Below, piece by piece: positions 41,651 to 50,324 of a stretch of DNA of 64,000 nt. The stretch is from Psychromicrobium lacuslunae (GTDB taxonomy: Bacteria; Actinomycetota; Actinomycetes; Actinomycetales; Micrococcaceae): the NCBI RefSeq assembly GCF_000950575.1, contig NZ_CP011005.1, positions 2,542,001-2,606,000 of the forward strand, in the 5' to 3' direction. The notes beneath the pieces are model-generated. The model did not search any database and had not been told where the DNA came from. It saw only the letters and a program-made list of their open reading frames with translations. Positions within the stretch are counted from its first letter, which is position 1; each line of letters starts with the position of its first letter. The position numbers and the translations under genes are program-made.

Positions 41651-41747
41651 TAAAGGCTAGCGCAAAGCAAAAGGATTAGGAAACAAACTTGTGCCCTATT
41701 TGGGCACTATCTCCCAATTGTGGCGAAGCTTACGTTCAAGATGACAC

Positions 41748-42260
41748 TCAGTCGGCTCGGAAGATCCATTGATTCTGATCAATGCCACTGAGCAACTTTC
41801 GCAGGATCTGATCCAGCTGTTCTACTTCGGTGGCGTCAAGCCGCTGGAAAATCAATCGCTGCACCTGCTCGACGTGCTCGGGCGCCAGCTGCTCGACAAG
41901 TTGTCGACCAAACACCGAAAGCTCGGCCGTGGTAACCCTGCCATCCGCTGGGTGTGCGCTGCGGGAGAGCAATCCGCGACCCTCCAGCTTACGCACCACA
42001 TGCGAGAGTCGGGAGAGCGAGGCCGCAGTGCGCGAGGCCAACTCACTCATCGGCAGCCTGCCGTCCGACTGCTCGCTGAGCATGGCCAGCACGTTGTAGT
42101 CGAAGAGCGTTAGCTGCGCTGCCCTCTGTAACGGCGCATCGAACTCCCGCGGCAAGGTCGCCAGTGTCGAGAGCAGCGCTAACCAGGCCCGTCGCTGCTC
42201 GGTGGAGAGCCACTGGGGCCCCGCCGAATGAGGTACCGGATTAGACACTGGAATAGACAC
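41748..42260 (-). CDS. MarR family transcriptional regulator
   Basis: A 170-residue winged-helix regulator. The recognition region reads MSELASRTAASLSRLSHVVR, the wing is SAHPADGRVTTAELS, and flanking helices form the dimer (AWLALLSTLATLP at the N-terminus, LDQILRKLLSGID at the C-terminus). It starts 2 bp after the stop of the GST-like gene on the same strand, so the two form an operon and it probably responds to the phenolic or quinone compounds that enzyme handles. The response compound is inference. Confidence 0.9.
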   Translation of the reverse strand: MSIPVSNPVPHSAGPQWLSTEQRRAWLALLSTLATLPREFDAPLQRAAQLTLFDYNVLAMLSEQSDGRLPMSELASRTAASLSRLSHVVRKLEGRGLLSRSAHPADGRVTTAELSVFGRQLVEQLAPEHVEQVQRLIFQRLDATEVEQLDQILRKLLSGIDQNQWIFRAD

Positions 42261-42262
42261 TG

Positions 42263-43309
42263 TCAGCCTTCACTCGCTGGCCGGGAAGGCGGCGTGCCTT
42301 CACCGAAGGGACGCCCTCCCAGCTCGTGCCGCCCATGCTCGCTCAGCCAACCGCTCTCATCCGGTCCGAGCGGCACAATCTGCGTCGGGTTCAGATCGGT
42401 GTGCACGATGTAGTAATGCTGTTTGATCTGTTCGAAATTGACCGTATCGCCGAACCCGGGGGTCTGAAATAAGTCACGAGCGTAAGCCCAAAGCACCGGC
42501 ATCTCGGTAAGTTTGCTGCGGTTGCACTTGAAGTGGCCGTGGTAGACGGCATCAAAGCGCACCAGGGTGGTGAACAGCCTGACGTCAGCCTCGGTAATCG
42601 TGTCGCCAACTAGGTAACGCTGCGTTTCCAACCGCTCGCTGAGCCAATCCAGCGCGTTGAACAGCCGATGATAAGCATCATCATAGGCCTGCTGGGAACC
42701 CGCAAAGCCGCAGCGGTAGACGCCATTATTGACCTCGGTGAACACCCTCTTATTGACCGAATCAATTTCCTCCCGGAGCTCTTCGGGATACAGCTTGGGC
42801 GCACCGGGACGGTGGAACTCTTGCCATTCGGTGCTGAAATCCAAGGTGATCTGCGGGAAATTATTGGTTACCACCGATCCGCTGGGAACATCGACGATTG
42901 CCGGGACCGTAATGCCACGGGGATAGTTGGGGAACCTGCTGAAATAGGCCTGCTGCAGTCTCTCAATACCCAGCACCGGGTCTTTAGCCCCCTCGTCGAG
43001 GTCGAAGGTCCAGCTCCGCACATCGTGGGTCGGCCCGCAAATTCCCAGGGAGATGACATCTTCCAGGCCGAGCAGGCGACGCACAATGGTGGAACGATGC
43101 GCCCAGGGGCAGGCGCGTGCCACCACGAGTCGATAACGGCCTGCCTCCACCGGCCAGCCCGGCTCACCGTTCTTGCCGGGCTGCCCATCACGAGTGATCC
43201 GGTCCTCAATGTAATTGGTGTCTCTGGTGTATTCCTCGCCGGAGTGCACATAGGCCCCGGCGGTACTGAATTGTTCGCGGTGCTCAACGTTCTGCTCGGT
43301 ATCAGCCAT
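42263..43309 (-). CDS. Xi-class GST-like (glutathionyl/mycothiolyl-hydroquinone reductase type)
   Basis: A 348-residue protein of the Xi-class glutathione-transferase family (YqjG/ECM4). The active-site motif is ACPWAHRSTIV with Cys67, and the C-terminal all-helical domain includes the Tyr-rich stretch VYHGHFKCNRSKLTEMPVLW. Family members reduce thiol-conjugated hydroquinones. Actinobacteria of this kind use mycothiol rather than glutathione, so the co-substrate is probably mycothiol; that is inference. A MarR regulator follows 2 bp downstream. Confidence 0.9.
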   Translation of the reverse strand: MADTEQNVEHREQFSTAGAYVHSGEEYTRDTNYIEDRITRDGQPGKNGEPGWPVEAGRYRLVVARACPWAHRSTIVRRLLGLEDVISLGICGPTHDVRSWTFDLDEGAKDPVLGIERLQQAYFSRFPNYPRGITVPAIVDVPSGSVVTNNFPQITLDFSTEWQEFHRPGAPKLYPEELREEIDSVNKRVFTEVNNGVYRCGFAGSQQAYDDAYHRLFNALDWLSERLETQRYLVGDTITEADVRLFTTLVRFDAVYHGHFKCNRSKLTEMPVLWAYARDLFQTPGFGDTVNFEQIKQHYYIVHTDLNPTQIVPLGPDESGWLSEHGRHELGGRPFGEGTPPSRPASEG

Positions 43310-43457
43310 AGCACCAGCCTACGCCGCCCCGGGACTGCTCAGCAGCGGAACTAAATACCGCTCAGCTGAGCCATCAAATGACCACCAGCGGGCATTGCAA
43401 CTTGTTCGCGCTGTGAGCCATGCAACACAAAAATTGGTTGCTAAAGGCAAACGAACG

Positions 43458-45560
43458 GTGATTGACTGGATGGTGAACGCTCATTCACCCCCCGAACTGA
43501 GGACAGTCGTGCCAGCGCATTTGCAAAGCACTAAAACCATCACCGCCCGTCGACCTACCTGGCTGATTGTCACCATCCTCTGCCTCTCCGGGACAGTCGT
43601 CTCCCTACAACAGACCCTGATGGTGCCACTGCTCCCCGACTTTCCCAAGATTCTGCACACCACCCCGGATGATGTCTCCTGGCTGGTTACCGCCACTCTG
43701 CTAACCGCTGCGGTGGCGACCCCCATCGTTTCCAAAATGGCTGATATGTACGGCAAACGACGGATGATGATCGTCGCCATGGTCACCATGGTGATTGGCT
43801 CGGTGATCTGCGCCGTCGGCGAATCCTTCGGCTGGCTCGTGGTGGGGCGCGCCTTTCAGGGTCTAGCTGCCTCGCTCATTCCGGTCGGAATCTCGATCCT
43901 GCGCGACGAGTTACCGAAGGAACGAGTGGCCTCGGCCGTCGCTCTGATGAGTGCGACGCTGGGCATCGGCAGCGCGCTGGGCTTGCCGCTTTCCGGCCTG
44001 ATTTATCAGGGTCTCGGCTGGGAGGCGATTTTCTGGCTCAGCACTGCGGTCGGCGTGCTGATGATCATCGCCGTACTGAGCGTGGTACCGGAATCCGAAC
44101 TGCGTACTCATGGCCGCTTCGACTACCTCGGTGCAGTGCTGCTCTCAATTGCCTTGACCGCACTGCTTCTCGCCATCTCCAAGGGTGGGCACTGGGGTTG
44201 GAGCAGCGAACCGGTGATCCTACTCTTTATTACCGCAGTGGTTTTCCTAGCCGCCTGGGTGCCCTATGAATTGAGGGTCAGCCAACCCATGGTCGATTTG
44301 CGCACCTCCTCGCGCCGCCCGGTGCTGCTGACCAACCTCGCCTCGCTGCTGGTTGGGTTCTCGATGTACGCCAATATGCTGGCCACCACTCAACAGTTAC
44401 AGCTCCCCGAGATCAGCGGCTTTGGCTTCGGGCTAGCGGTGACCGTGGCCGGCCTGTGCATGGTGCCGTCAGGTTTGGCGATGGTTGCCTTCGCACCTAT
44501 TTCAGCAGGATTAACGAAACGATTCGGCGCCAAGACCACCCTGATTGTCGGGGCCGCAGTGCTAGCGCTCTCTTATGTCGCGCGGGTTTTTCTTACCGGT
44601 CAGGTCTGGATGGTCATTCTGGGGGCCACTGCGGTCAGCGTAGGCACCGCGATCGCTTACGCGGCAATGCCGACCCTGATTATGCGCGCGGTACCGATTA
44701 CCGAAACCGCTTCCGCCAATGGCCTCAATTCGCTGCTTCGAGCGGTCGGCACCTCGACCGCGAGCGCTGCCATTGCCGCCATTCTCACCGGTCTGGTGGC
44801 TCAACACGGTGAGCTAACCTTGCCGACGCTGAGCGCCTTCACCACGGTGTTCTGGGTAGCGGCAGTGGCCGCACTCGCGGCGATAGGAGTCGCCGTGTTC
44901 ATCCCAGCTGCTCAGTCGGTGAGCACCGCCACCGGGGCGATCAAGCTAGTTCCCGGCGCCGAACAGCAGGACAAACGCCCCAGCACCGCCGCGCTGCCGA
45001 AGCTTGCCGCGGAACCGGAGTTACAGCTCGCCGACGACGAAATCGTGGTGCGTGGCACTGTGCTCAGTTCAGTTGGTAAGGCAGTCCGCAATGCCGTAGT
45101 CACCGCACTCGACTTGGATGGTGAGCCCGCAGACTGGTCTCGCGCGGACAATGAAGGCAGATACACCCTGGTGCTGCCCGGCGCGGGCCACTATTTGGTG
45201 ATCTCCAGCGCTGACGGCTGGGCACCGTCGTCCGCAGTAGCTGATTTTGCCGCCGGGGAACGGGACCGCAAGATCTTGCTGAAAGAGCGCTTAGCGCTCA
45301 GCGGCACGGTCCGCTCTGCCGGGCAACCAGCCGCCCGAGCCTTGCTCACGCTGACCAAACCCACTGGAGAGTTCGTCTGCTCGGTACGTAGCGATCAGCA
45401 GGGCGGCTACCAGATGCCGTTGCCGCAAACCGGGCGGTACATTCTCAGTGGACTGGCAGAGGGTGCCACTGAGGCCTCAGCTCAACAGGTGTTCCTCAGT
45501 TCTCAGGCTTCGGTGCTGAACTTCGACGAGCTGCCCGCCGCCGAGTTGGTGCGCTCATGA
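43458..45560 (+). CDS. DHA2-type MFS exporter with two C-terminal beta-sandwich domains
   Basis: About 700 residues. The first 480 are a 14-segment DHA2 drug:H+ antiporter (LLPDFPKILHTTPDDVSWLV, then KMADMYGKRRMM, the motif-A loop; RAFQGLAASLIPVG). A Pro/Ala-rich linker follows, then two carboxypeptidase-regulatory-like (CnaB/transthyretin-type) repeats: VVRGTVLSSVGKAVRNAVVT...GRYTLVLPGAGHYLV and LSGTVRSAGQPAARALLTL...GGYQMPLPQTGRYIL. With 14 segments the tail should face the cytoplasm, which is unusual for such domains. GTG 43458 is chosen for its AAAGG; ATG 43470 and TTG 43395 are other options. A GCAAC-GTTGC inverted repeat lies at 43422-43441. The TetR gene overlaps the stop by 4 bp. Confidence 0.9.
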   Translation: MIDWMVNAHSPPELRTVVPAHLQSTKTITARRPTWLIVTILCLSGTVVSLQQTLMVPLLPDFPKILHTTPDDVSWLVTATLLTAAVATPIVSKMADMYGKRRMMIVAMVTMVIGSVICAVGESFGWLVVGRAFQGLAASLIPVGISILRDELPKERVASAVALMSATLGIGSALGLPLSGLIYQGLGWEAIFWLSTAVGVLMIIAVLSVVPESELRTHGRFDYLGAVLLSIALTALLLAISKGGHWGWSSEPVILLFITAVVFLAAWVPYELRVSQPMVDLRTSSRRPVLLTNLASLLVGFSMYANMLATTQQLQLPEISGFGFGLAVTVAGLCMVPSGLAMVAFAPISAGLTKRFGAKTTLIVGAAVLALSYVARVFLTGQVWMVILGATAVSVGTAIAYAAMPTLIMRAVPITETASANGLNSLLRAVGTSTASAAIAAILTGLVAQHGELTLPTLSAFTTVFWVAAVAALAAIGVAVFIPAAQSVSTATGAIKLVPGAEQQDKRPSTAALPKLAAEPELQLADDEIVVRGTVLSSVGKAVRNAVVTALDLDGEPADWSRADNEGRYTLVLPGAGHYLVISSADGWAPSSAVADFAAGERDRKILLKERLALSGTVRSAGQPAARALLTLTKPTGEFVCSVRSDQQGGYQMPLPQTGRYILSGLAEGATEASAQQVFLSSQASVLNFDELPAAELVRS

Positions 45561-46066
45561 CCAGCCGGGAGGCGATTATCGCGGCCGCCCGGCAGCTCTT
45601 CGCCGAACAGGGCTATACCGCGGTGACCATTAAAGACATCGCCAGCAAGGCGGGTTACTCCCCGGCGATGGTGATGAAGGCAATGGGCAGCAAAGCGGAA
45701 CTCTACGCAGCTGCCACCCCGCTCGCACCCAGCGACGAGGAACTGAGCACAGAACCCCTCGGTTTCCAGCTGGCCCGTCGTCTAGTGGAACGCCGGGAAA
45801 CCGGTCAACCGGAGCCCTGGGCGATGGCACCGATCAGGGTGCATGATTCCCCCGATCGAGAGCTTGCTCGGGAAGAAACCCGCAATAAATACCTGGGCTG
45901 GCTGAGCGAGCGATTGGGGCCACAGCAGCAGAAAGCCGAACTAGTCATGGCGCTTTTGATCGGCTTTGGCAGTGGAATGCGCAGCATCGGGCTGTTTGCG
46001 GAGGTGCCGGCAGAGGAATTAATCCAGCGCTACGGCGCCATTTTGCAGCAAATTATTGACAGCTAA
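45557..46066 (+). CDS. TetR family regulator coupled to the MFS exporter
   Basis: A 169-residue TetR-type repressor with a classic helix-turn-helix: SREAIIAAARQLFAEQGYTA then IKDIASKAGYSPAMVMKAMG. The C-terminal domain is short. Its ATG overlaps the exporter stop (ATGA), so it is made from the same mRNA and probably represses its own operon until a transported compound binds. Confidence 0.92.
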   Translation: MTSREAIIAAARQLFAEQGYTAVTIKDIASKAGYSPAMVMKAMGSKAELYAAATPLAPSDEELSTEPLGFQLARRLVERRETGQPEPWAMAPIRVHDSPDRELAREETRNKYLGWLSERLGPQQQKAELVMALLIGFGSGMRSIGLFAEVPAEELIQRYGAILQQIIDS

Positions 46067-46160
46067 AGTCTGGCTAAAGCTCGACCGATCCTCGCCGGGC
46101 GAAGCTAGACTCAAGGAATCAGCGAAGCAACTCAAAGAACCCCGAAAGACTGGAGTCAGC

Positions 46161-47015
46161 ATGCCCAGTGAGATCGCCGTCACCGGAGCAAGTGGCCAGA
46201 TTGGCGGCTTAGTAGCCAAGCTGCTCGATCAGGCCGGACTGCCCGCTCGCCTGCTGCTCAGGCCGGGCAGAAATCTCGAGGGGCTGAAGCTGGCTTCGCG
46301 AAGAGAATTCCAGGGCTTCCACGACGTCCCGGCTGCCCGCAGCGCGCTGAGCGGGGTCGAAGTGCTGTTCATGGTCTCGGCCGCCGAAGCTCCAGACCGA
46401 CTAGCCCAACACTTCAGCTTCCTGGATGCGGCCGCCGCGGCGGGGGTGCAACACATTGTCTACACCTCATTCATCGGAGCCTCGCCAACGTCGACTTTCA
46501 CCCTCGCTCGTGACCATTGGGCGACCGAACAGCGAATCATTGCCAAGGGCTTCGATCACACCTTCTTGAGAGACAACTTCTACCTCGATCTATTGCCTCA
46601 CTTCGCCGATCAGCACGGCGTGATCCGTGGCCCGGCGGCCGACGGCCGAGTGGCGGCGGTGGCTCGGGCAGATGTCTCCCGGAGTGCCGCGGCGATCTTG
46701 CTGGATCCTGCTAAGCATCTCAATACCAGTTACGATCTGACCGGCCCGGAGGCTCTGAGTTTGCCCGAGGTTGCCGCGGAGATCACCAGGCTGACCGGCA
46801 GGGCGACCAGCTTTCAGCACGAAACCGTCGCCGAGGCTTATGCTTCCCGGGCCGTTTTCAACGCCCCCGATTGGGAGCTCGATGCTTGGGTGAGCACCTA
46901 TACCGCAATAGCGGCCGGTGAAATGGCCGCGCTTAGCCCCGCTGTCCGCGAGCTGACCGGTCGAGAGCCATTATCCCTAGGTGAACTCTTGAGCATTGAA
47001 TCAGGGAAAGTTTGA
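46161..47015 (+). CDS. NmrA-like NAD(P)-binding protein (SDR family)
   Basis: A 284-residue atypical short-chain dehydrogenase. The Rossmann motif VTGASGQIGGLVAKLL lies at residues 7-22; HIVYTSFIGASPTSTFTLAR and the DNFYLDLLPHFADQHGVI stretch match the NmrA/QOR2 branch, which acts as a quinone oxidoreductase or redox sensor. The ATG at 46161 has CTGGAG upstream; reading further upstream overlaps the TetR gene with no similarity. Its last 15 bp overlap the convergent thioesterase gene. Confidence 0.88.
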   Translation: MPSEIAVTGASGQIGGLVAKLLDQAGLPARLLLRPGRNLEGLKLASRREFQGFHDVPAARSALSGVEVLFMVSAAEAPDRLAQHFSFLDAAAAAGVQHIVYTSFIGASPTSTFTLARDHWATEQRIIAKGFDHTFLRDNFYLDLLPHFADQHGVIRGPAADGRVAAVARADVSRSAAAILLDPAKHLNTSYDLTGPEALSLPEVAAEITRLTGRATSFQHETVAEAYASRAVFNAPDWELDAWVSTYTAIAAGEMAALSPAVRELTGREPLSLGELLSIESGKV

Positions 47016-47456
47016 TTCCTCCAGCAGTCCCTGCAATAGTTCCTTCTTCTCCGGCAGTAGCCTGATCAACCGCTGCGCTGCCTCGTCGAAATAGGCCAGC
47101 GTGGTTTCGGCGATCACGCATTTGGTACCACTCACCGCATCGTAGATGGCATAGGCGACTGTGAAGCTTGCGCCTTTCACCGCACTGACCCAAATATCAA
47201 CCCGGGCAGGTAAGTTCCGGTAATGCAATGGTGAAAGATATTTAATCCGATGCTCGACCACAAGCGCTTGGATGCCGCTGGGTAAATCAGCAAAAATCGG
47301 CAGCTCGACCTCCACACCGGGCAGCCCGGTGCCGGCTGGTGGTCCGAAAGCGTGCACTCGAGCCTCTTCTAAGATGCGCACGATCTCCACATTATTGATA
47401 TGCCCGTAGGCATCCATATCACCCCAACGCATTGGGATCTGCAGACTAAGGCTCAT
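47001..47456 (-). CDS. Acyl-CoA thioesterase, hotdog fold (4HBT)
   Basis: A 151-residue single hotdog-fold thioesterase of the FadM/YbgC type. The active-site region is IPMRWGDMDAYGHINNVEIV, with the catalytic Asp and the AYGHINN signature. Such enzymes hydrolyse acyl-CoA thioesters. It converges on the NmrA-like gene with a 15-bp overlap. Substrate chain length is not predictable. Confidence 0.9.
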   Translation of the reverse strand: MSLSLQIPMRWGDMDAYGHINNVEIVRILEEARVHAFGPPAGTGLPGVEVELPIFADLPSGIQALVVEHRIKYLSPLHYRNLPARVDIWVSAVKGASFTVAYAIYDAVSGTKCVIAETTLAYFDEAAQRLIRLLPEKKELLQGLLEESNFP

Positions 47457-47556
47457 CTGCCCAGCCTATGCCGAATCGGTGCTGCAGCGCCGCATCACGT
47501 TTTCGGCGGCTGCCTCTGGGCTGCCCTAAGCAATCGGCTCAGGCTATGCTCGGTGC

Positions 47557-47913
47557 ATGAAAAAGCGCATCGGAACCACTGCAGGGCCGCTCATTTACGG
47601 GATCGTGCTACTCGCTCTCGGCCCGGCCGCTTTCGTCATTGGTGTGCTAGGCAGCATGAGCGCGAATACCTCAAGCTACTCCGGTGCCGCCGACGGTTGG
47701 CGTTTCTTGGCCCTACTCGGCGCACTCGCTGCCCTCGCTGGCGTGGGCTGCCTTTGCTACGGGGTCTGGAAAGCGGGCCGCAAGCTCGATGCGCTCTACA
47801 CACAAGCCTTCGGCTCCGAGAGCGCTGACCAGAAAACCGAAGTGCCCGGACGGCCCGGAGCTGCGCAGGATGGAAGTAGTCAGCACGACGGCCCGGAAAA
47901 TCCCGCTCGCTAA
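47557..47913 (+). CDS. Small membrane protein of unknown function
   Basis: A 118-residue protein with two hydrophobic segments (IYGIVLLALGPAAFVIGVLG and FLALLGALAALAGVGCLCYG) and a charged, disordered C-terminal tail. No family was recognised. Coding is supported by start position, GC pattern at third positions and lack of any better frame. It overlaps the convergent Nudix gene by 4 bp. Confidence 0.6.
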   Translation: MKKRIGTTAGPLIYGIVLLALGPAAFVIGVLGSMSANTSSYSGAADGWRFLALLGALAALAGVGCLCYGVWKAGRKLDALYTQAFGSESADQKTEVPGRPGAAQDGSSQHDGPENPAR

Positions 47914-48365
47914 GACGAAGCTCGACGCCATTCCGCCAGCAGAATTTGCTGGCATTCCTGCGGATATAGTGGCAAGCTCGCCTCGTCGAACTCGCTGATC
48001 GGCAGCCAACCAGCAGCCTCACCGGTATCGCGAATTCGCAGTGGCTGGTCCAGCTCAGTCTCGCTGAGCTGGACGGATTCGATCATAAAAAGGTGCACGA
48101 TCTCATGCCCCTGTCGCCCTTCATATTCGAATAAGTTCTCCAGCACCCCGATGGCCCGCACTGCCTCCAACTCGACTGCCAGCTCCTCGCGAAACTCGCG
48201 GCGCAGCGCCTGCTCAGCGCTTTCGCCGAACTCAATTCCACCGCCGACCGCCCGGCAAAACCTGCTGCCTCGGAGCCGATCTTCACCGAACGAGACCAGA
48301 ACCCGATCCCCGCGCAGCATGAAGCCCAGTGCAATATTACGGATCTGTCGAGGTTGCGCCGACAC
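47910..48365 (-). CDS. Nudix hydrolase
   Basis: A 151-residue Nudix enzyme with the box GGGIEFGESAEQALRREFRE continuing ELAVELE (G-x5-E-x7-REUxEExGU, with Ala in place of the late Gly). It cleaves nucleoside diphosphates linked to another group. N-terminus MSAQPRQIRNIALGFMLR is of the YjhB / MutT-like type. It starts 3 bp downstream of the dehydrogenase gene stop on the same strand, so both are probably co-transcribed. Confidence 0.92.
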   Translation of the reverse strand: MSAQPRQIRNIALGFMLRGDRVLVSFGEDRLRGSRFCRAVGGGIEFGESAEQALRREFREELAVELEAVRAIGVLENLFEYEGRQGHEIVHLFMIESVQLSETELDQPLRIRDTGEAAGWLPISEFDEASLPLYPQECQQILLAEWRRASS

Positions 48366-48368
48366 CCG

Positions 48369-49490
48369 CTATTCCCCCGGCACGAAGAGTCGGCGAACCA
48401 CAGCGCCCGAGGCAAGCGCGTCCAGGCCCTGATTGATCTCGCTGAGCGGCCTGGTATCGGTGTGCAAGAGCTCGATGGGCAATTCGCCTTGGCGCCACAG
48501 CTGCAGATACCTGGGTAGATCCCTTTCCGGCACCGCATCACCCAAATAGGAACCAAGCAGACGTTTACCCGCGCCGGCAAACTGCAAGGCCTGAACGGTG
48601 AGTTGCTGCTCGGGATTTGGCAGCCCGACCGAGACAACAGCGCCACCTCGGGTCAGTAGGGCCAGTCCAGCTTCGATCACACGAGCACTGCCCACCGCCT
48701 CGATTACCAGGTCCACGCCGTCGCCGCAGTGCTGGTTGACCAGCTCGGCCGCTTCCTCGGGCGCCACCGCATAATCCGCTCCGCAACGTACGGCCAGTTC
48801 GCGTTTAGCTGGCAGCGGGTCTACCGCAATCACTGTGGTTTCCGGAACGATGGCGGCCGCCATCACTGCCGCCAGCCCGACAGCACCCAGGCCGAAGACA
48901 GCAATCGACTGCCCGGCACTGAACTCACCGGTGTTGAGCACGGCTCCCATCCCGGTGAGGGCCGCACAGCCGAATAGCGCCGCCACCTCGGCTGGAACGT
49001 CCTCGGCCACCGGCACCACTGACTCCCTGGCGAGCACCGCGTATTCGGCGAAGGCCGATACCCCTAGGTGATGTTTAACTTCCTCACCGTGTTCGGTTTC
49101 CAAGATGGCTGGGCCGTGCAACAGATCACCGCTACCGTTGCTTTCCGCACCGCGATGGCACAGCGCCGGCCTGCCCGCCGCGCACGCCCGGCAAGAACCA
49201 CAACTGGGCACGAAAACTGTGACCACGCGCTGGCCGACTTCCAGGTCATTCACGCCTTCGCCAAGGGCGGTGACTACACCGGCCGCCTCATGCCCCAAAG
49301 CCATTGGCAGTGGCCTGAGCCGGGACCCATTCACCACCGAGAGATCGGAGTGGCATAGGCTGGCCCGTTCAATCCTGACGACTAGCTCTCCAGCGCGCGG
49401 CGCGGCCAGCTTGAGTTCCTCAAGGGAAAGCGGCTGCGACTGCGCGTAGGGAGCGGTCAGCCCGGATTGACGCAGCACGGCTGCTCTCAT
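48369..49490 (-). CDS. Zinc-dependent alcohol dehydrogenase, class III-like
   Basis: A 373-residue medium-chain dehydrogenase. Catalytic zinc: CHSDLSVVNG and LGHEAAGVV; structural zinc lobe CGSCRACAAGRPALCHRG with four cysteines. The NAD fold is IAVFGLGAVGLAAVMAAAIV. The length and the insert ESNGSGDLLHGP resemble the glutathione/mycothiol-dependent formaldehyde dehydrogenase and aryl-alcohol dehydrogenase branch. The ATG at 49490 is preferred over the adjacent GTG because GGAGGA is at better spacing. Confidence 0.9.
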   Translation of the reverse strand: MRAAVLRQSGLTAPYAQSQPLSLEELKLAAPRAGELVVRIERASLCHSDLSVVNGSRLRPLPMALGHEAAGVVTALGEGVNDLEVGQRVVTVFVPSCGSCRACAAGRPALCHRGAESNGSGDLLHGPAILETEHGEEVKHHLGVSAFAEYAVLARESVVPVAEDVPAEVAALFGCAALTGMGAVLNTGEFSAGQSIAVFGLGAVGLAAVMAAAIVPETTVIAVDPLPAKRELAVRCGADYAVAPEEAAELVNQHCGDGVDLVIEAVGSARVIEAGLALLTRGGAVVSVGLPNPEQQLTVQALQFAGAGKRLLGSYLGDAVPERDLPRYLQLWRQGELPIELLHTDTRPLSEINQGLDALASGAVVRRLFVPGE

Positions 49491-49799
49491 CACAGTTCCT
49501 CCTTGGATCTTGTATTGCCAAGAATGCTACTCTGGCTAATAGCCAGTTCTTCTCAACCGCGCCTGACCGCCGGTTGTCAGGAACACGTCGATCCAGGAGT
49601 ATGTGCGTGCGAAATGCAGCCATAGGGAGCGGGGTGCTGGCCTTCCAGGCCTGCTTCGCTGCGAGCTCCGCGTCGAGGAGCCACTGAGCTTTCGGTTGTT
49701 CAGTGCGCCGTCGACGCCTTTGAGCCCCCTCACTTAAACCGGCCATCTTGTGCTGCATAGCAGCCGGTCGGTGTGGCTTTCACAGACGAAGGATTCGAC
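49491..49799. other. 309-bp divergent spacer, possible gene remnant
   Basis: Lies between the dehydrogenase and the FBP-domain gene. Besides two promoters it holds a minus-strand stretch (about 49530-49740) whose reading resembles protein (AQWLLDAELAAKQAWKAS in one frame, LWLHFARTYSWIDVFLTTGG in another), as if a gene had been broken by a frameshift. I could not name a family. Confidence 0.35.
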
Positions 49800-50291
49800 A
49801 TGCAAAATCTTACTCAAGACCAAATTCGCCGCAGCTTCATCAATGCCTCGCGCAGCGAAGTCAAGGCAATCAACTTCCCGGCGGGGTTTGAGACCACCGA
49901 CTGGGAGAACCTGGACTATCTGGGCTGGCGGGATCCCAAAATGCCGCAGCGCGGTTATCTGATTTATCCCGGCCAGGACGGCCCGGTTGGCCTGTTCCTG
50001 CGCGCCCCCGAGGGTGGCAGCGGGAAACTTCGCAAAGTGCTCTGCGACCTCTGCCGAGATGTGCGCTGTGAGGTGGTGGTTTATCTTTACGTCGCCCGTC
50101 GCACCGGACCGGCCGGGCGCAACGGCAATACCGTGGGCACGCTGATTTGCGCCGACTTCCACTGCTCGCGCAACGTCCGCTTTGAGGTTCCCAGCAAAGC
50201 CGAGCACCTGGACTGGCCCAGCATCCGGCAACGCCAGATCGATGGTCTGCGGGAACGCACCGAGCTATTCATTAGCCGGGTCCGCGGTTAG
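49800..50291 (+). CDS. FBP-domain protein, EF-G-binding treble-clef zinc finger
   Basis: A 163-residue protein of the FBP family (elongation factor G-binding, C-terminal treble-clef zinc finger), related to the FusB part that frees EF-G from fusidic-acid-stalled ribosomes. Zinc ligands are Cys82 and Cys85 in LCDLC and Cys118 and Cys122 in CADFHCSRNVR. The N-terminus MQNLTQDQIRRSFINASRSE is helical. ATG 49800 is chosen for AAGGA eight bases upstream. Stand-alone actinobacterial FBP proteins are common but untested; a role in translation rescue is inferred from the family. Confidence 0.88.
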   Translation: MQNLTQDQIRRSFINASRSEVKAINFPAGFETTDWENLDYLGWRDPKMPQRGYLIYPGQDGPVGLFLRAPEGGSGKLRKVLCDLCRDVRCEVVVYLYVARRTGPAGRNGNTVGTLICADFHCSRNVRFEVPSKAEHLDWPSIRQRQIDGLRERTELFISRVRG

Positions 50292-50324
50292 CGCCGCCGC
50301 CCTCTAAGACCGCTCAGGACCCAC

